Shown: positions 1-9,126 of the stretch, piece by piece | How the letters are laid out: every line of letters begins with the position of its first letter | Numbering within the stretch: the stretch's first letter is position 1 | NCBI GenBank assembly: GCA_020441005.1 | Contig: JAGRNA010000071.1 | Location: forward strand, 1 to 58,186 | Source of the DNA: Leptospiraceae bacterium | Lineage (GTDB): Bacteria; Spirochaetota; Leptospiria; Leptospirales; Leptonemataceae | Reading direction: 5' to 3' | Length of the DNA stretch: 58,186 nt | Program-made: the position numbers and the translations under genes | The notes under the pieces: model-generated | What the model saw: the letters and a program-made list of their open reading frames with translations, nothing else | What the model was told of the DNA's origin: nothing | Database searches by the model: none

Positions 1-1115
1 TTGTTTTCGGCCACAATCCCGTCGATTACCGGCGCTCCTTTTTGCCTGGCATAAGGATCATGGTAAAATACCACTCCAAGGCACACAATCAAGGCTGCCA
101 GTAAGCGCTTGCGACCGAAAAAAAGGCAGTTAAGGTAATAACCGAGTAGTATAAAAAGAAAAGGTACGATCGGTAAATAAAGGCGCGCAAACATGAATCC
201 GCCGCCAATTTTGGTGTAATAGGCGATATGCGCCAGGGCAGGCATTATTAGCAAAATGATTATTTTGATATTTCGATCATCGGGCTTTACTCGGGTAAAC
301 AAGCGCAGGTAATAGATAAGTCCCGCTAGTGGTACTAAAGCTAATATATAGTACGACTTGAAAAAGAGACTAAAGAATCTGATGCCCTGTTCCAGATCCA
401 CCGCAGCGCCCGATTTCGCATAGTACGTGTTGGGAAAGGCCCAGCCATAGTACTGGTAGCGCCAGACCCAATAGGGTCCATAGAGCGCCAAAAAGGTCAG
501 ATGGGGTAGCAGTAAATATTGTTTAAAAACGGCAAAATACGCGTTCTTTTCAGCGCGCATGAATAAATACACTAGATAAACTCCGGCGATCAGGTAGAGT
601 AAGAGACCATCCGGCCGGGTCATAGCGGCTAATGACAGCAAGGCGGCACCGGTTTTTAGTTTTTCTTTATCAAAAAAATAAAAGCTCGATATGGCCAGGC
701 AGGTGTATAGAGCAGTTTCCAGGCCGCTGGTGGCGAATATGTGCCCATGGTGAAACAGGGCATATCCGAACAGACCAATGGGTATGAAATTCTTGTCAGA
801 GGCTATCCGTTTCTCAAAGAGAAATAATAACCACAGGATGCAGCCGTAGCTCAGGACTCCCAGAGTCTGAGAAAGCAGTTCCGGATACAGTTTCAGCTGC
901 ATGCCGCCGGCCAAAATCAGTGTCCACAGAAAATTGGTGTAGCCTTCCACTTTTTCTTCTGCGTTGTAAACCAGCCCCAGCCCCCGGGTTAAATTTTGGG
1001 CGTAGCGAAAGGAGATAAAAGCATCATCGCAAAGCCAGGCATTCTGAATCGCGAGGGCAACACCGACACTAGCTATCACGAACGAAACAAACGTTACCTT
1101 TGCCGAAAAATTCAT
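1..1115 (-). CDS. AftB-like membrane glycosyltransferase (partial)
   Basis: The minus-strand frame is open from an ATG at 1115 to the window edge, about 371 codons, so the C-terminus is missing. It is a polytopic membrane protein. Near the N-terminus lies an Asp-Asp pair (residues 30-31, in DDAFISFRY), followed by a VEGYTNFLW stretch at about residues 52-60. Both are typical of the lipid-linked-sugar glycosyltransferases related to mycobacterial AftB and the GT39/GT-C families. By family, it should transfer a sugar from a polyprenyl phosphate donor on the outer face of the inner membrane; acceptor and sugar are unknown. It is divergent from the gene at 1177, with a 61-base AT-rich gap as shared promoter region. 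The family call is good; the substrate is not known. Confidence 0.72.
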   Translation of the reverse strand, partial: MNFSAKVTFVSFVIASVGVALAIQNAWLCDDAFISFRYAQNLTRGLGLVYNAEEKVEGYTNFLWTLILAGGMQLKLYPELLSQTLGVLSYGCILWLLFLFEKRIASDKNFIPIGLFGYALFHHGHIFATSGLETALYTCLAISSFYFFDKEKLKTGAALLSLAAMTRPDGLLLYLIAGVYLVYLFMRAEKNAYFAVFKQYLLLPHLTFLALYGPYWVWRYQYYGWAFPNTYYAKSGAAVDLEQGIRFFSLFFKSYYILALVPLAGLIYYLRLFTRVKPDDRNIKIIILLIMPALAHIAYYTKIGGGFMFARLYLPIVPFLFILLGYYLNCLFFGRKRLLAALIVCLGVVFYHDPYARQKGAPVIDGIVAEN

Positions 1116-1176
1116 TTTGTAATAATTTTTTTATTTCGCTCTGATGCCACTGTTTTTGATTACTTAATGAATTAAA

Positions 1177-2382
1177 ATGAGTTCCTTAATTTTGAATCGC
1201 AAACACTTTATCACAAAGGCTGTCCAGAGTGGAGCGCTGCTTGGTGCACCGGCACTACTGCAAGCTTGCAGTACACCAGGGCGTTTGCAAGGCACTGCGC
1301 GAGATCCTTTGGATAACTCTCGTGAGAATGGCTTGCGTGAGCCGATATTACAGGCAATCAATTGCGGCATTACGGCGCCGAATCCGCATAATGTACAGCC
1401 CTGGAAACTGAAGCTGTTAAGCGATGCTAGCGCCTTGTTGTACATAGATGAATCGCGTCTGCTTTTGGAAACGGATCCGCCAACGCGCCAAATACATATC
1501 GGTCAGGGCACCTTTTTGGAGCATGTGCGCCTTGGTATGCTACAGGCCGGATACCGTACACAAATCACCTTGTTTCCACAGGGCACCTACCCTCTCAGTC
1601 AGACAGGCAACAAGCCGGTTGCCAAAATAGAGTTGGACCTGGCTTCCGACAGTGGTCCGGCCAATCGGAAACAGAGCCAAAAGGACGCGCTTTTATATGA
1701 CGCGATTGCTGATCGTTTGACCGACCGGACGGAGTATGCCGGGGCTCTGCTGAGTTTAGCGGAATTCCAGCAATTACAGTCCCTGGTGGGTGCGAGTCAT
1801 TCCAGTTTGGTGTTCATCAACCAAAAGGAACAAATGAGCCGACTGCATGATTTGTTTTACCAGGCCATGGTAATTGAATGCCTGAATGAAAAGACGTATG
1901 ACGAAAGCCGGGTCTGGTTTCGTTACAATGACCAGGAAATTTATCATTATCGGGATGGTATTTCTTTGCGGGCTAACGGCATGGGCGCTTTGATGCGCTT
2001 TCTGGTTGGCTTCTTTATGAGCCAGAGCAAGGCGGATTGGCACGATCGGTCCAATATTGATGTTTACCTGCAATCCTTCCAGGAGGTAGTCCGGAGTTCC
2101 CGGGCCTACCTGTTATTGCAAACCAGCGCCAATACACAAGTGGATTGGGTGCAAACCGGCTACGATTACGCGCGGGTGCAATTGGCTTTGACTGCAATGG
2201 GCTTCAAAATGCACCCCCTGAGCCAAATTTTACAAGAATACAAGCAGATGAATGGATTAAAAAGCAGATTTAACCGGGAAGTTGGCGGTTTACCGTTTAC
2301 TCAAATGGCAGTCCGAATTGGCCGTAGCAGCTTTGATTACAAATCCCCCCGTCGGCCGGTCAGGGACTTTCTTGTAACCTGA
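1177..2382 (+). CDS. Acg-family nitroreductase-like lipoprotein
   Basis: This 401-residue protein has the segment APNPHNVQPW at residues 67-76, the hallmark of the Acg/nitroreductase-like FMN-binding family (canonical form APSSHNTQPW). The N-terminus has a positively charged stretch (NRKHFITK), a hydrophobic core and LQAC at residues 28-31, which reads as a lipobox with Cys31 as the lipidated residue. RKHF resembles a degenerate Tat motif, which would suit export of a folded flavoprotein. Acg-type proteins bind FMN but many lack demonstrated nitroreductase activity, so the reaction is not assigned. It stands alone, divergent from the glycosyltransferase upstream. Confidence 0.72.
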   Translation: MSSLILNRKHFITKAVQSGALLGAPALLQACSTPGRLQGTARDPLDNSRENGLREPILQAINCGITAPNPHNVQPWKLKLLSDASALLYIDESRLLLETDPPTRQIHIGQGTFLEHVRLGMLQAGYRTQITLFPQGTYPLSQTGNKPVAKIELDLASDSGPANRKQSQKDALLYDAIADRLTDRTEYAGALLSLAEFQQLQSLVGASHSSLVFINQKEQMSRLHDLFYQAMVIECLNEKTYDESRVWFRYNDQEIYHYRDGISLRANGMGALMRFLVGFFMSQSKADWHDRSNIDVYLQSFQEVVRSSRAYLLLQTSANTQVDWVQTGYDYARVQLALTAMGFKMHPLSQILQEYKQMNGLKSRFNREVGGLPFTQMAVRIGRSSFDYKSPRRPVRDFLVT

Positions 2383-2590
2383 GCTGGTTTTGCACTTATT
2401 GGGGTTCGGGCCCTGATAAGGGTTGCTCATCAGGATGCACTCTGATCCAAAGCATTGCTGAAAAGCTCGATAGACGGGCCAGGGAATCGCTTAGCCTGCT
2501 ACAGGCCAAAAAATAAAATCCAGGACCCAATCGGGATTACTCTTTTCGTTGGACGATTCATCCGGGGCTTTGAATCTAGCCTTTGTTCGT

Positions 2591-3499
2591 ATGGAAACCA
2601 TTATTCAAAGCGCGGGATTAACCAAATTTTACGGCCAGCATTTGGCTCTAGATCAATTGCAGATCGAGGTCCGGCGCGGCGAAATTTTCGGCTTTTTGGG
2701 ACCGAATGGGGCGGGCAAGACGACATTCATCAAACTCATGCTGGGTTTTATCAAGCCGTCGGATGGCAGTCTGTCGATTTTAGGTCAAAGTCCGACTAAA
2801 CTGGATCGCAGTCAAATCGGCTATTTGCCTGAAAAAATCGTGATTCACCCATTTTTAACCGGTCGCGAATATCTCCAATACCAGGCCGCCCTGAATGGAA
2901 TCCCCCGCAATCAGCTCGGCGTCCAGATTGATTCTGCCTTAAAGCGCCTCGAAATGATGGAGGCGGCTGATCGCCGCATTTCTACGTATTCCAAGGGTAT
3001 GGTGCAGCGCATCGGAGTGGCTAATTTGCTGTTGGGTGATCGCCAGTTGTTATTACTAGATGAACCCAACTCCGGGCTGGATCCAATCGGTATTGCCCTG
3101 ATTCGCAAAATCATGAGCGAGCTACGCGATGAGGGACGCACTGTGTTTGTGAATTCGCATCAATTGCTAGAAGTGGAAAAGGCCTGTGACCGGGTCGCCA
3201 TCCTGAACAAGGGCCGGGTGGTGGCTCAAGGGAGCAGTCGGGAGCTATCGGCTGCGCGCGGTATTCGACTTGAATTAGCAGAGCTCAACGCCGCTTGTGA
3301 GCAGGTGCTCAAAGAGCACGATATGAATTGCAAAATTAACGGGAATGCGGTAGAGCTTTCCATTCCAGACGCCGAAAAAGAACGCCAATTACCCGCTAAA
3401 CTGGTGGCCGCCGGCGGCCGTATTTTGCACTACTCTCAAAGCCAGGAGAGCCTGGAAGAGGTTTTTCAGCGTTTGGTGCAATCTCGCGACGCGGCTTGA
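2591..3499 (+). CDS. ABC transporter ATP-binding protein
   Basis: 302 residues. The Walker A motif GPNGAGKTT lies at 37-45, a signature-like YSKGMVQRIGVA near 135, Walker B LLLLDEP near 155 and an H-loop histidine in VNSHQL, so all ATPase elements are present. The frame is open upstream to 2549, but the ATG at 2591 gives a normal family N-terminus (METIIQSAGLTKFYG). The C-terminal ~80 residues are the extension common in multidrug, natA and gliding-type ABC-2 systems. The neighbour 61 bases downstream is a matching membrane permease, so the two probably form an ABC-2-type exporter; the substrate is unknown. Confidence 0.9.
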   Translation: METIIQSAGLTKFYGQHLALDQLQIEVRRGEIFGFLGPNGAGKTTFIKLMLGFIKPSDGSLSILGQSPTKLDRSQIGYLPEKIVIHPFLTGREYLQYQAALNGIPRNQLGVQIDSALKRLEMMEAADRRISTYSKGMVQRIGVANLLLGDRQLLLLDEPNSGLDPIGIALIRKIMSELRDEGRTVFVNSHQLLEVEKACDRVAILNKGRVVAQGSSRELSAARGIRLELAELNAACEQVLKEHDMNCKINGNAVELSIPDAEKERQLPAKLVAAGGRILHYSQSQESLEEVFQRLVQSRDAA

Positions 3500-3560
3500 T
3501 AGTAGCGACCTTTTGATCCAGAAAACAAAAAATATTTATCTTTATTGAGTATAAGTTATT

Positions 3561-4580
3561 ATGAAATCTCTGTCTAGAATTTTTACTATTTTTGCCTTAA
3601 CCTACCGTGAATCCATTCGTCGGCGGCTGGTCCTGATCTTTGTTGGTAGCTGCGTAATTTTTTCTGTGGCGGGTGCTGGAATGGCAAAACTGATATCGAG
3701 CACTGTTTCGGTCGGTGATCCGCCCAAACTGCTGCCCAAAGAGCAGCACCTGGATCAGGCGCGGGCATATTACAAGTCTCGCGGAGCCTCTGGTAAACAA
3801 CTTGATGAAATTATGGCCCGGGTCGAGATGCAGTATGATGCTGATGCAGCCGCCCAAACTCCAGAGGCGATTGTTGAGCGTAAACAAAAGGCCAGCCAAA
3901 GCGCTGAGGTAATTATTATCAGTTTTTGTTTTGGCTTGTTTGCCTTTTGGTCCTACTTATTAGCGGCCCTGTTTACACCCTTTATTGCATTAAATGATTT
4001 ATACACCGGTTCGCATGTTTTATTGCTTTCGGGCCCCTTGCAACGCTGGGAATACCTGAGCGGCAAAGTGCTTGCGATTCTGGCTATGGTCGTCTCCAGT
4101 CTCATCCTGATGCTAGTCACCTTTCATCTCGGCATGCTCGGTTTGTATGGTCATCCGGGCTGGGTGATCTGGAAAGGAGTTGGTTTGCTAGTTTTCGGGT
4201 TGGCCTTGTTCATTAGTATGTTGATTTTCTTTTCATTCACCCTTGGCCGGATGCCTGCGGTCCTTCTGAGCCTGGCCATCCTTTTTCTGGCCTTTATTCC
4301 GGCTTACGGCCTTTTGACGGAAATGACAGCCGAGTCCGGTTTTATGCGCGGGATTTTGTATATGGGCTATGGACTACCGCAATATGGAGTCAACCTGATG
4401 ACAGCCGGTTTATACACAATTAGCGGTTATGAAATAATAAGTGATTCGTTGGCGCGCGCAAATCTGGATTTAAACAAGATAGGCTCCAATTTTCAGTATA
4501 TCTCCATGGTGATGAATGCGGCCTGGTTGCTGCTTTTTGGCGGGTTGAGTTTATGGCTGTTTCAAAAGCGCGAGATTTAG
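3561..4580 (+). CDS. ABC-2-type transporter permease
   Basis: 339 residues with one N-terminal membrane segment (about residues 20-45), a soluble loop of about 80 residues rich in charged amino acids, then five further hydrophobic segments. This is the usual layout of ABC-2 permeases that partner a single ATPase such as the one just upstream. The start ATG at 3561 is preceded by an AT-rich stretch. No specificity signature is visible. The soluble loop after the first helix likely faces the periplasm. The gene ends 75 bases before the convergent methyltransferase; a short GCCCG/CGGGC hairpin at about 4593-4609 lacks a T-run and is a weak terminator at best. Confidence 0.8.
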   Translation: MKSLSRIFTIFALTYRESIRRRLVLIFVGSCVIFSVAGAGMAKLISSTVSVGDPPKLLPKEQHLDQARAYYKSRGASGKQLDEIMARVEMQYDADAAAQTPEAIVERKQKASQSAEVIIISFCFGLFAFWSYLLAALFTPFIALNDLYTGSHVLLLSGPLQRWEYLSGKVLAILAMVVSSLILMLVTFHLGMLGLYGHPGWVIWKGVGLLVFGLALFISMLIFFSFTLGRMPAVLLSLAILFLAFIPAYGLLTEMTAESGFMRGILYMGYGLPQYGVNLMTAGLYTISGYEIISDSLARANLDLNKIGSNFQYISMVMNAAWLLLFGGLSLWLFQKREI

Positions 4581-4655
4581 GTAGTAAAATCAAGCCCGTC
4601 TGTATCGGGCAAGCCGTTGGCCTGTCTGCCGGTCGTAATGTAATCAGAGCGGCAT

Positions 4656-5450
4656 TCAGCTTGCTTGCGTCTTTTTTAAGATAAACACCGCGTCGATCAG
4701 CTCCTGATCCAGTTCACGCTCCGTATGGATGTCGTAGTGAAAATCGTAAACTGCAACCATTTGCAATTGTGGGACCTGGCCTAATAATTTTTGCCATTGA
4801 GCCAGGGTATAGGTCCGAAATTGCCAGTGGTTTTCCACGTAACGCGTATTGCCCTTTTCTGTAATTTGAAAACGATTACGCATCTTTTCGCGCCTGCGCT
4901 TGAGATCCGGAGGCCAGCTTTCAATCACGCACTCTACGGCAACTTCGTCCCGTTCTGCCTGCCATTCTTCGCGTTCGATATGCTCTACCGGTAAGGGAGT
5001 CAGATGAAACCCCAGGACGTAAATCCCACCCGGCTGCAGTGCGGCGGCTACGCACTCTAAATGACTGCGGGCCCTGGTTTCACTGAGCAGATACTTGAAA
5101 GTGCTAACTAAGCAATACGCCAGACCAAACTTTTTCCCCGGGATGCGAAATGCACTCATGTCGGCTTCCAGCAAACTGGCGGATAGTTTGGCCTTGCGTA
5201 AACGTTGCCGCGCAAAGTCCAGCATATGCGAATTGTTGTCCAGGCCAGTGCATTGCCAGTCGCGCCGGGCCAATTCTAATAATAATCGACCGCTACCGCA
5301 GGCCGGTTCCAGGCAGGTTGATAGCTTGCTATCGCTATAGCGCTCATAGGCCAGCTCCAGGAAATTGGCTTCGGTCTCGGTTTCGGTATCAAAAATAATA
5401 TCATAGTATAAGGGCTCATCATACCATTCGAATGTTTCATATTGCGGCAT
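4656..5450 (-). CDS. SAM-dependent class I methyltransferase
   Basis: 264 residues counted from the ATG at 5450. The open frame reaches 5555, but that longer version would run 47 bases into the upstream gene, and the shorter start gives a sensible N-terminus (MPQYETFEW). Motif I of Rossmann methyltransferases appears as LEPACGSGRLLLELA at about residues 45-60, followed by an acidic strand end in GLDNNSHML. Downstream come a YCLVSTFKYLL strand and a GGIYVLGFHL post-motif strand. Substrate unknown. It lies 58 bases downstream of the SDR gene and probably shares its transcript. Confidence 0.78.
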   Translation of the reverse strand: MPQYETFEWYDEPLYYDIIFDTETETEANFLELAYERYSDSKLSTCLEPACGSGRLLLELARRDWQCTGLDNNSHMLDFARQRLRKAKLSASLLEADMSAFRIPGKKFGLAYCLVSTFKYLLSETRARSHLECVAAALQPGGIYVLGFHLTPLPVEHIEREEWQAERDEVAVECVIESWPPDLKRRREKMRNRFQITEKGNTRYVENHWQFRTYTLAQWQKLLGQVPQLQMVAVYDFHYDIHTERELDQELIDAVFILKKTQAS

Positions 5451-5508
5451 GCGGTCAGATTCGGTATGGCCCGGTAACTGTAAAGTAGCTGAGTATTGTG
5501 AACGAAAA

Positions 5509-6246
5509 CTAACGCGTTGGCAGATAAGGTGAACCGGCCAGATGCTCGCCTCCATCGTAGTAGAGGACCTGACCGGTTAAGAACGGATTATCGATTAGCG
5601 TATCCAGACAGTGCACTAGTCCCTGGACAGTGCCCATTTGATTCAATAAATTCGGGAATTTCGACGGAATTTCATATTCTTCATTGGCGGCTGGTAAAAC
5701 CCAACCCGGTGCCAACGCATTCACCCGCACTCCGGGGGCCATAACAACAGCGCAATATTCCGTAATGTTGAGTAAGGTCTTTTTGGACAGGCTATAAGTG
5801 GCGTAGGCTGGATCATTTTGGCGCACCCGGGCATCCAGCATGTTGATGATTAAACCGTCGGACTGTTGTTGAAAAAGAGCCTGCGACAGTAAAAGCGGCG
5901 CAAAGGCGTGAATCTGAAAATTGCTCAGCAGCTTTGGGCACTCAATAGCCCCAATGGAATCGTTTGTGAATATGGAAGCATTGTTTATTAACAAGTCGAC
6001 TGATCCCATCTGTCTGCGCACATTTTCAAATAGCGCGGGGACTGTGTCGATTTGTTGCAGGTCAGCCCGGAAAACTTCGCAAGGAACACCAGCTTCAATC
6101 AGTTCTAGCTGCAACTCTGTTGCTAGTTGTTCTGAATGATTATAATGCAGGGCGATTTGATAGTTTTTGCGCAAGGCCAGATGTCGGGCAAACGCCGCGC
6201 CTAAGCGTCGAGCTGCTCCGGTAATTAATACAGTCTTACGTTTCAT
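5509..6246 (-). CDS. Short-chain dehydrogenase, pteridine reductase-like
   Basis: 245 residues from the ATG at 6246, beginning MKRKTVLITGAARRLG. The Arg-rich glycine motif TGAARRLG is typical of the PTR1/FolM branch of SDRs, which reduce dihydropterins with NADPH. The NNASIF strand and the YxxSK-type catalytic pair (YSLSKK) are present, as is the late APGWVLPA loop. FolM in bacteria reduces dihydromonapterin or acts as an alternative dihydrofolate reductase; either is possible here. An alternative start four codons upstream (6258) exists. It is the first gene of a probable two-gene unit with the methyltransferase. Confidence 0.78.
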   Translation of the reverse strand: MKRKTVLITGAARRLGAAFARHLALRKNYQIALHYNHSEQLATELQLELIEAGVPCEVFRADLQQIDTVPALFENVRRQMGSVDLLINNASIFTNDSIGAIECPKLLSNFQIHAFAPLLLSQALFQQQSDGLIINMLDARVRQNDPAYATYSLSKKTLLNITEYCAVVMAPGVRVNALAPGWVLPAANEEYEIPSKFPNLLNQMGTVQGLVHCLDTLIDNPFLTGQVLYYDGGEHLAGSPYLPTR

Positions 6247-6564
6247 AGGTCCGGCCAATCCTGCCTGCAGTTGTTAGCATACGCAATTTCTTTTTTAATT
6301 AAGAGTCTGTCCCCAAACGGACTCTTGCAACACCGGCCGTGTCGCCACCGGCGAAATTGCAAACGAAATGGAACCAGGTGTGCGTGATTGGGGTGTTTGG
6401 CCTTCCACTTGCATTCTGCGTCCCAAATTTTACCGATGGTTTTGGGACGTCTTCTAATTGAAATTGGATTGAAATAGAGCCTTGCATCGTTAGAACGGGA
6501 AGGAAAAACTCTGCAACCAGCAACCCTGGCAGTCGCAATCAAAGGTTTTTCAGGAAAGGGTTCG
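6247..6564. other. Intergenic region with one hairpin
   Basis: About 320 bases separate the SDR gene from the stop of the hybrid kinase, both on the minus strand. Frames of 79-122 codons exist here but have no recognisable family and one overlaps the kinase, so I do not call a gene. A hairpin (AAGAGTC 6301-6307, GACTCTT 6320-6326) is visible but has no T-run on either strand. Confidence 0.5.
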
Positions 6565-8451
6565 TCAAACACGCAAAATGGCTTCGATGTTATCCTGAAT
6601 TTGTTCGACATTGATTGGCTTGGTGATATACCCGTTCATACCTGCTGCAAGCGCCTGATCACGGATGTCCGTTACTGCATGAGCGGTCATTGCGATGATC
6701 GGTGTTGCGGTAAGCGATTTTTCGTTTTCCAGGGCCCGGATTTGACGGGTCGCCTCGATGCCGTCCATCACAGGCATTTCAATATCCATCAGAATCAAGT
6801 CAAAATCCTGATTTTGAAACGCGGTCAGCGCCTCGCTGCCATCTTGAGCCATAATTACAGTATGGCCTAATCGTTCTAGCATTCTCTGGGCCAGAAGTTG
6901 ATTGATTTGATTGTCCTCAGTTACCAGTATGCGTAGCGATTTTTGGCTGGCGGCCCTTTTGGTCGCTTGTGGATCCTGATGGATACTGTCTGATCTTTCT
7001 TTTAGCGACACGGAAAAAGTAAAGATCGAGCCCTTGCCGGGCTCACTTTGCAGAGAAATTTCTCCATCCATCAATGAAAGCAAATCTTTAACAATCGAAA
7101 GGCCCAGACCGCTCCCCCCATATTTGCGGGCAATACCGTTTTCAGCCTGCTCAAATTTTTGAAAAATCCGGGCCTGCTTTTCCTGCGGAATGCCAACACC
7201 GCTATCCTGCACAAAGAAAATCAGCCGGCAGTATCCAGCCTGTGATTGTGCGGGATGCAGGCGAACACCGACGGTGATTTGACCCGCCTCTGTGAATTTG
7301 ATGGCATTGTTCAATAGATTGATGATAATTTGCTGCAAGCGGTATTCATCGCCAAGCACACGGCGGGGCACATCGGGAAAAATATCCGTATGTAGACACA
7401 AACCCTTGTCCTGCGCATCCTTGCGATATAAATTATAAATAAAATTTATTACCTTGCGAGGCGAGAACACCATTTCCTCTAGTAAAATCTTGCCGCTTTC
7501 AATGCGCGCGACATCCAGTATGTCGTTAATTACATGCATCAAATGGTGACCGGATTGCTTTACGGTGAGCAGATATTCGTGCTGTTGCTGGATCTGATTA
7601 CTGAGCAGTGCGAGGTCCGTCATTCCCAGAATGGCATTCAAGGGCGTCCGGATTTCATGACTCATGTTGGCCAGAAACCGTGTTTTGGCGGCGTTCGCGC
7701 TCTCCGCTATCTGCTTCGCCTCCATTAAGGCTTGCTCTGTCAGTTTTTGGCCGGTGATGTCCGTCATCACAGTCAGGAAGAACTGCTTGCCCTGGCTTTG
7801 GATAATTTCACCGGAAAAAAGACCGGTCAAAATCCGGCCTGATTTTGTACGCAACTCCAGTTCTATATTACGGATGTGTCCGGTTTCCCTGAGCTGAATG
7901 GACGCCTGCTCCTGCTTTTCGGGATTCAGCATCACCCCCAGGTCCTTGACGGTATGGCCAATGACTTCGCTGCGACTGAATTCCAGCGTATCCAGAAAGG
8001 ACTGATTGACATCGGTAAAAATGCGACTGGGCAATTCTGATACGGCCATCAGGGCCGGGTGGCAATCAAACAGTTTGTTGAATTTTTGCAGGGATTCCTG
8101 CTCGGGACTCAGATCCTTGCATAAACCATAAACTACTTTTTGTCCGTTCCATTCACCGAACCAGATTCGGGTCTCCACCGGCAAAAGGACACCATTGCTG
8201 GTCTGCAGGGGCAGAGGGCAATTTTGACGTGTGCCGGCAATCATTTCGGCGAAGATTAATTCGGCTTCCTGGCGTAAGTGCAAGGGATGAATATCGAGAA
8301 TATGCATTTGACGCAATTCAGTATCTGTGTAGCCAAGCTTTTTTGCTGCAGCCGGATTATTGTACAGGATCTGACCCTGTTCGGAACTCACAAACAAGAG
8401 ATCGTCTATGGCTTCAAAAAAAGCCTGAAAATCGGCATTTCTTCGAGTCAT
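6565..8451 (-). CDS. Hybrid sensor histidine kinase (PAS-PAS-HisKA-HATPase-REC)
   Basis: 628 residues without membrane segments, so probably cytoplasmic. Two PAS domains fill about residues 5-120 and 125-245. The H-box NMSHEIRTPLNAILGM lies near 265, with the phospho-accepting histidine. The HATPase domain follows, with an N-box (INLLNNAIKFT) and G-boxes (DSGVGIP, GGSGLGLSIV). A C-terminal receiver at about 510-628 keeps the acidic pair (VTEDNQ), the phospho-acceptor Asp in LILMDIEMPVMDG and the late Lys in ITKPIN. Phosphate should pass from His to the attached receiver and then to an Hpt protein; a free Hpt protein is encoded at 51247-50951, though a link is only inference. Confidence 0.92.
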   Translation of the reverse strand: MTRRNADFQAFFEAIDDLLFVSSEQGQILYNNPAAAKKLGYTDTELRQMHILDIHPLHLRQEAELIFAEMIAGTRQNCPLPLQTSNGVLLPVETRIWFGEWNGQKVVYGLCKDLSPEQESLQKFNKLFDCHPALMAVSELPSRIFTDVNQSFLDTLEFSRSEVIGHTVKDLGVMLNPEKQEQASIQLRETGHIRNIELELRTKSGRILTGLFSGEIIQSQGKQFFLTVMTDITGQKLTEQALMEAKQIAESANAAKTRFLANMSHEIRTPLNAILGMTDLALLSNQIQQQHEYLLTVKQSGHHLMHVINDILDVARIESGKILLEEMVFSPRKVINFIYNLYRKDAQDKGLCLHTDIFPDVPRRVLGDEYRLQQIIINLLNNAIKFTEAGQITVGVRLHPAQSQAGYCRLIFFVQDSGVGIPQEKQARIFQKFEQAENGIARKYGGSGLGLSIVKDLLSLMDGEISLQSEPGKGSIFTFSVSLKERSDSIHQDPQATKRAASQKSLRILVTEDNQINQLLAQRMLERLGHTVIMAQDGSEALTAFQNQDFDLILMDIEMPVMDGIEATRQIRALENEKSLTATPIIAMTAHAVTDIRDQALAAGMNGYITKPINVEQIQDNIEAILRV

Positions 8452-9126
8452 GCAGGCGTCTCTTGGCGATCCGTATACAGCAACACAGCGCTAGACGATT
8501 TTTGTGTTACTTCCATAGTTGATTAGACGAAAACTCTTTGCAATTCATAGGGCTTTCGCATGACTCATTGTTGCGATAACGGGAAATCAGGGTGATTGCA
8601 ACCAGGCCAGGCATATTTTTCAGGTTGTGACAATTGTCAGGATTCGACCATTGAGTTTACGTTGCTCAAGATACGGGTTGCCAGGGCCTCTTGGTATGCA
8701 GATCAGAAATCCAGCCTCTCAGGTGCTCCTTTGATAAAGGACCAAACAAAGATACTGTACCCAGATATGCGATTTTGTAGCAGATTGCAAGCATTTTTAG
8801 TTTTATTTTGTCCCAGGACGGAAATAGTCGGGTGTTTGGTTGGTGGGTAAAAATTTGGCATCATTAATCATTTTTTTATTACCGTATCCACTGGAAAAGG
8901 CGGAGCTAAAAAAAGGCTCGGGATTCCGTTTGGCGATATTAAAAATCGGAAGTCGTATTATGGATCCATTGACTGATTGTCTATTGTTTGGCGATTGAAC
9001 AAAAAAAGCACAAAAATTTTTCTGCCGTGCAGCACTGGCAGGCACCATCATCTATCTGTGCGGGTACCATTACAGTGCAAACAAGTTGCCTTGACCGCAA
9101 AGGTGTGGTGTACGATCCGGAATACC
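8452..9126. other. Intergenic region, nothing convincing seen
   Basis: About 675 bases lie between the divergent hybrid kinase and gamma-glutamyltranspeptidase genes. The translated frames here are short and low in recognisable features. The forward frame is open back to 8977, but those 50 codons read as basic, unpatterned sequence ahead of a clear signal peptide, so they are left outside the gene. It must hold the promoters of both flanking genes; no consensus site stands out. Confidence 0.6.

Noticed and set aside
2455-2799. 114-codon forward frame overlapping the ABC ATPase
   Set aside because: Out-of-frame shadow of the ATPase gene, no family features.
6243-6611. 122-codon minus-strand frame between the SDR and hybrid kinase genes
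   Set aside because: Overlaps the kinase C-terminus, no family pattern, irregular composition.
8803-9051. 82-codon minus-strand frame upstream of ggt
   Set aside because: No SD, no pattern; lies in a divergent promoter region.
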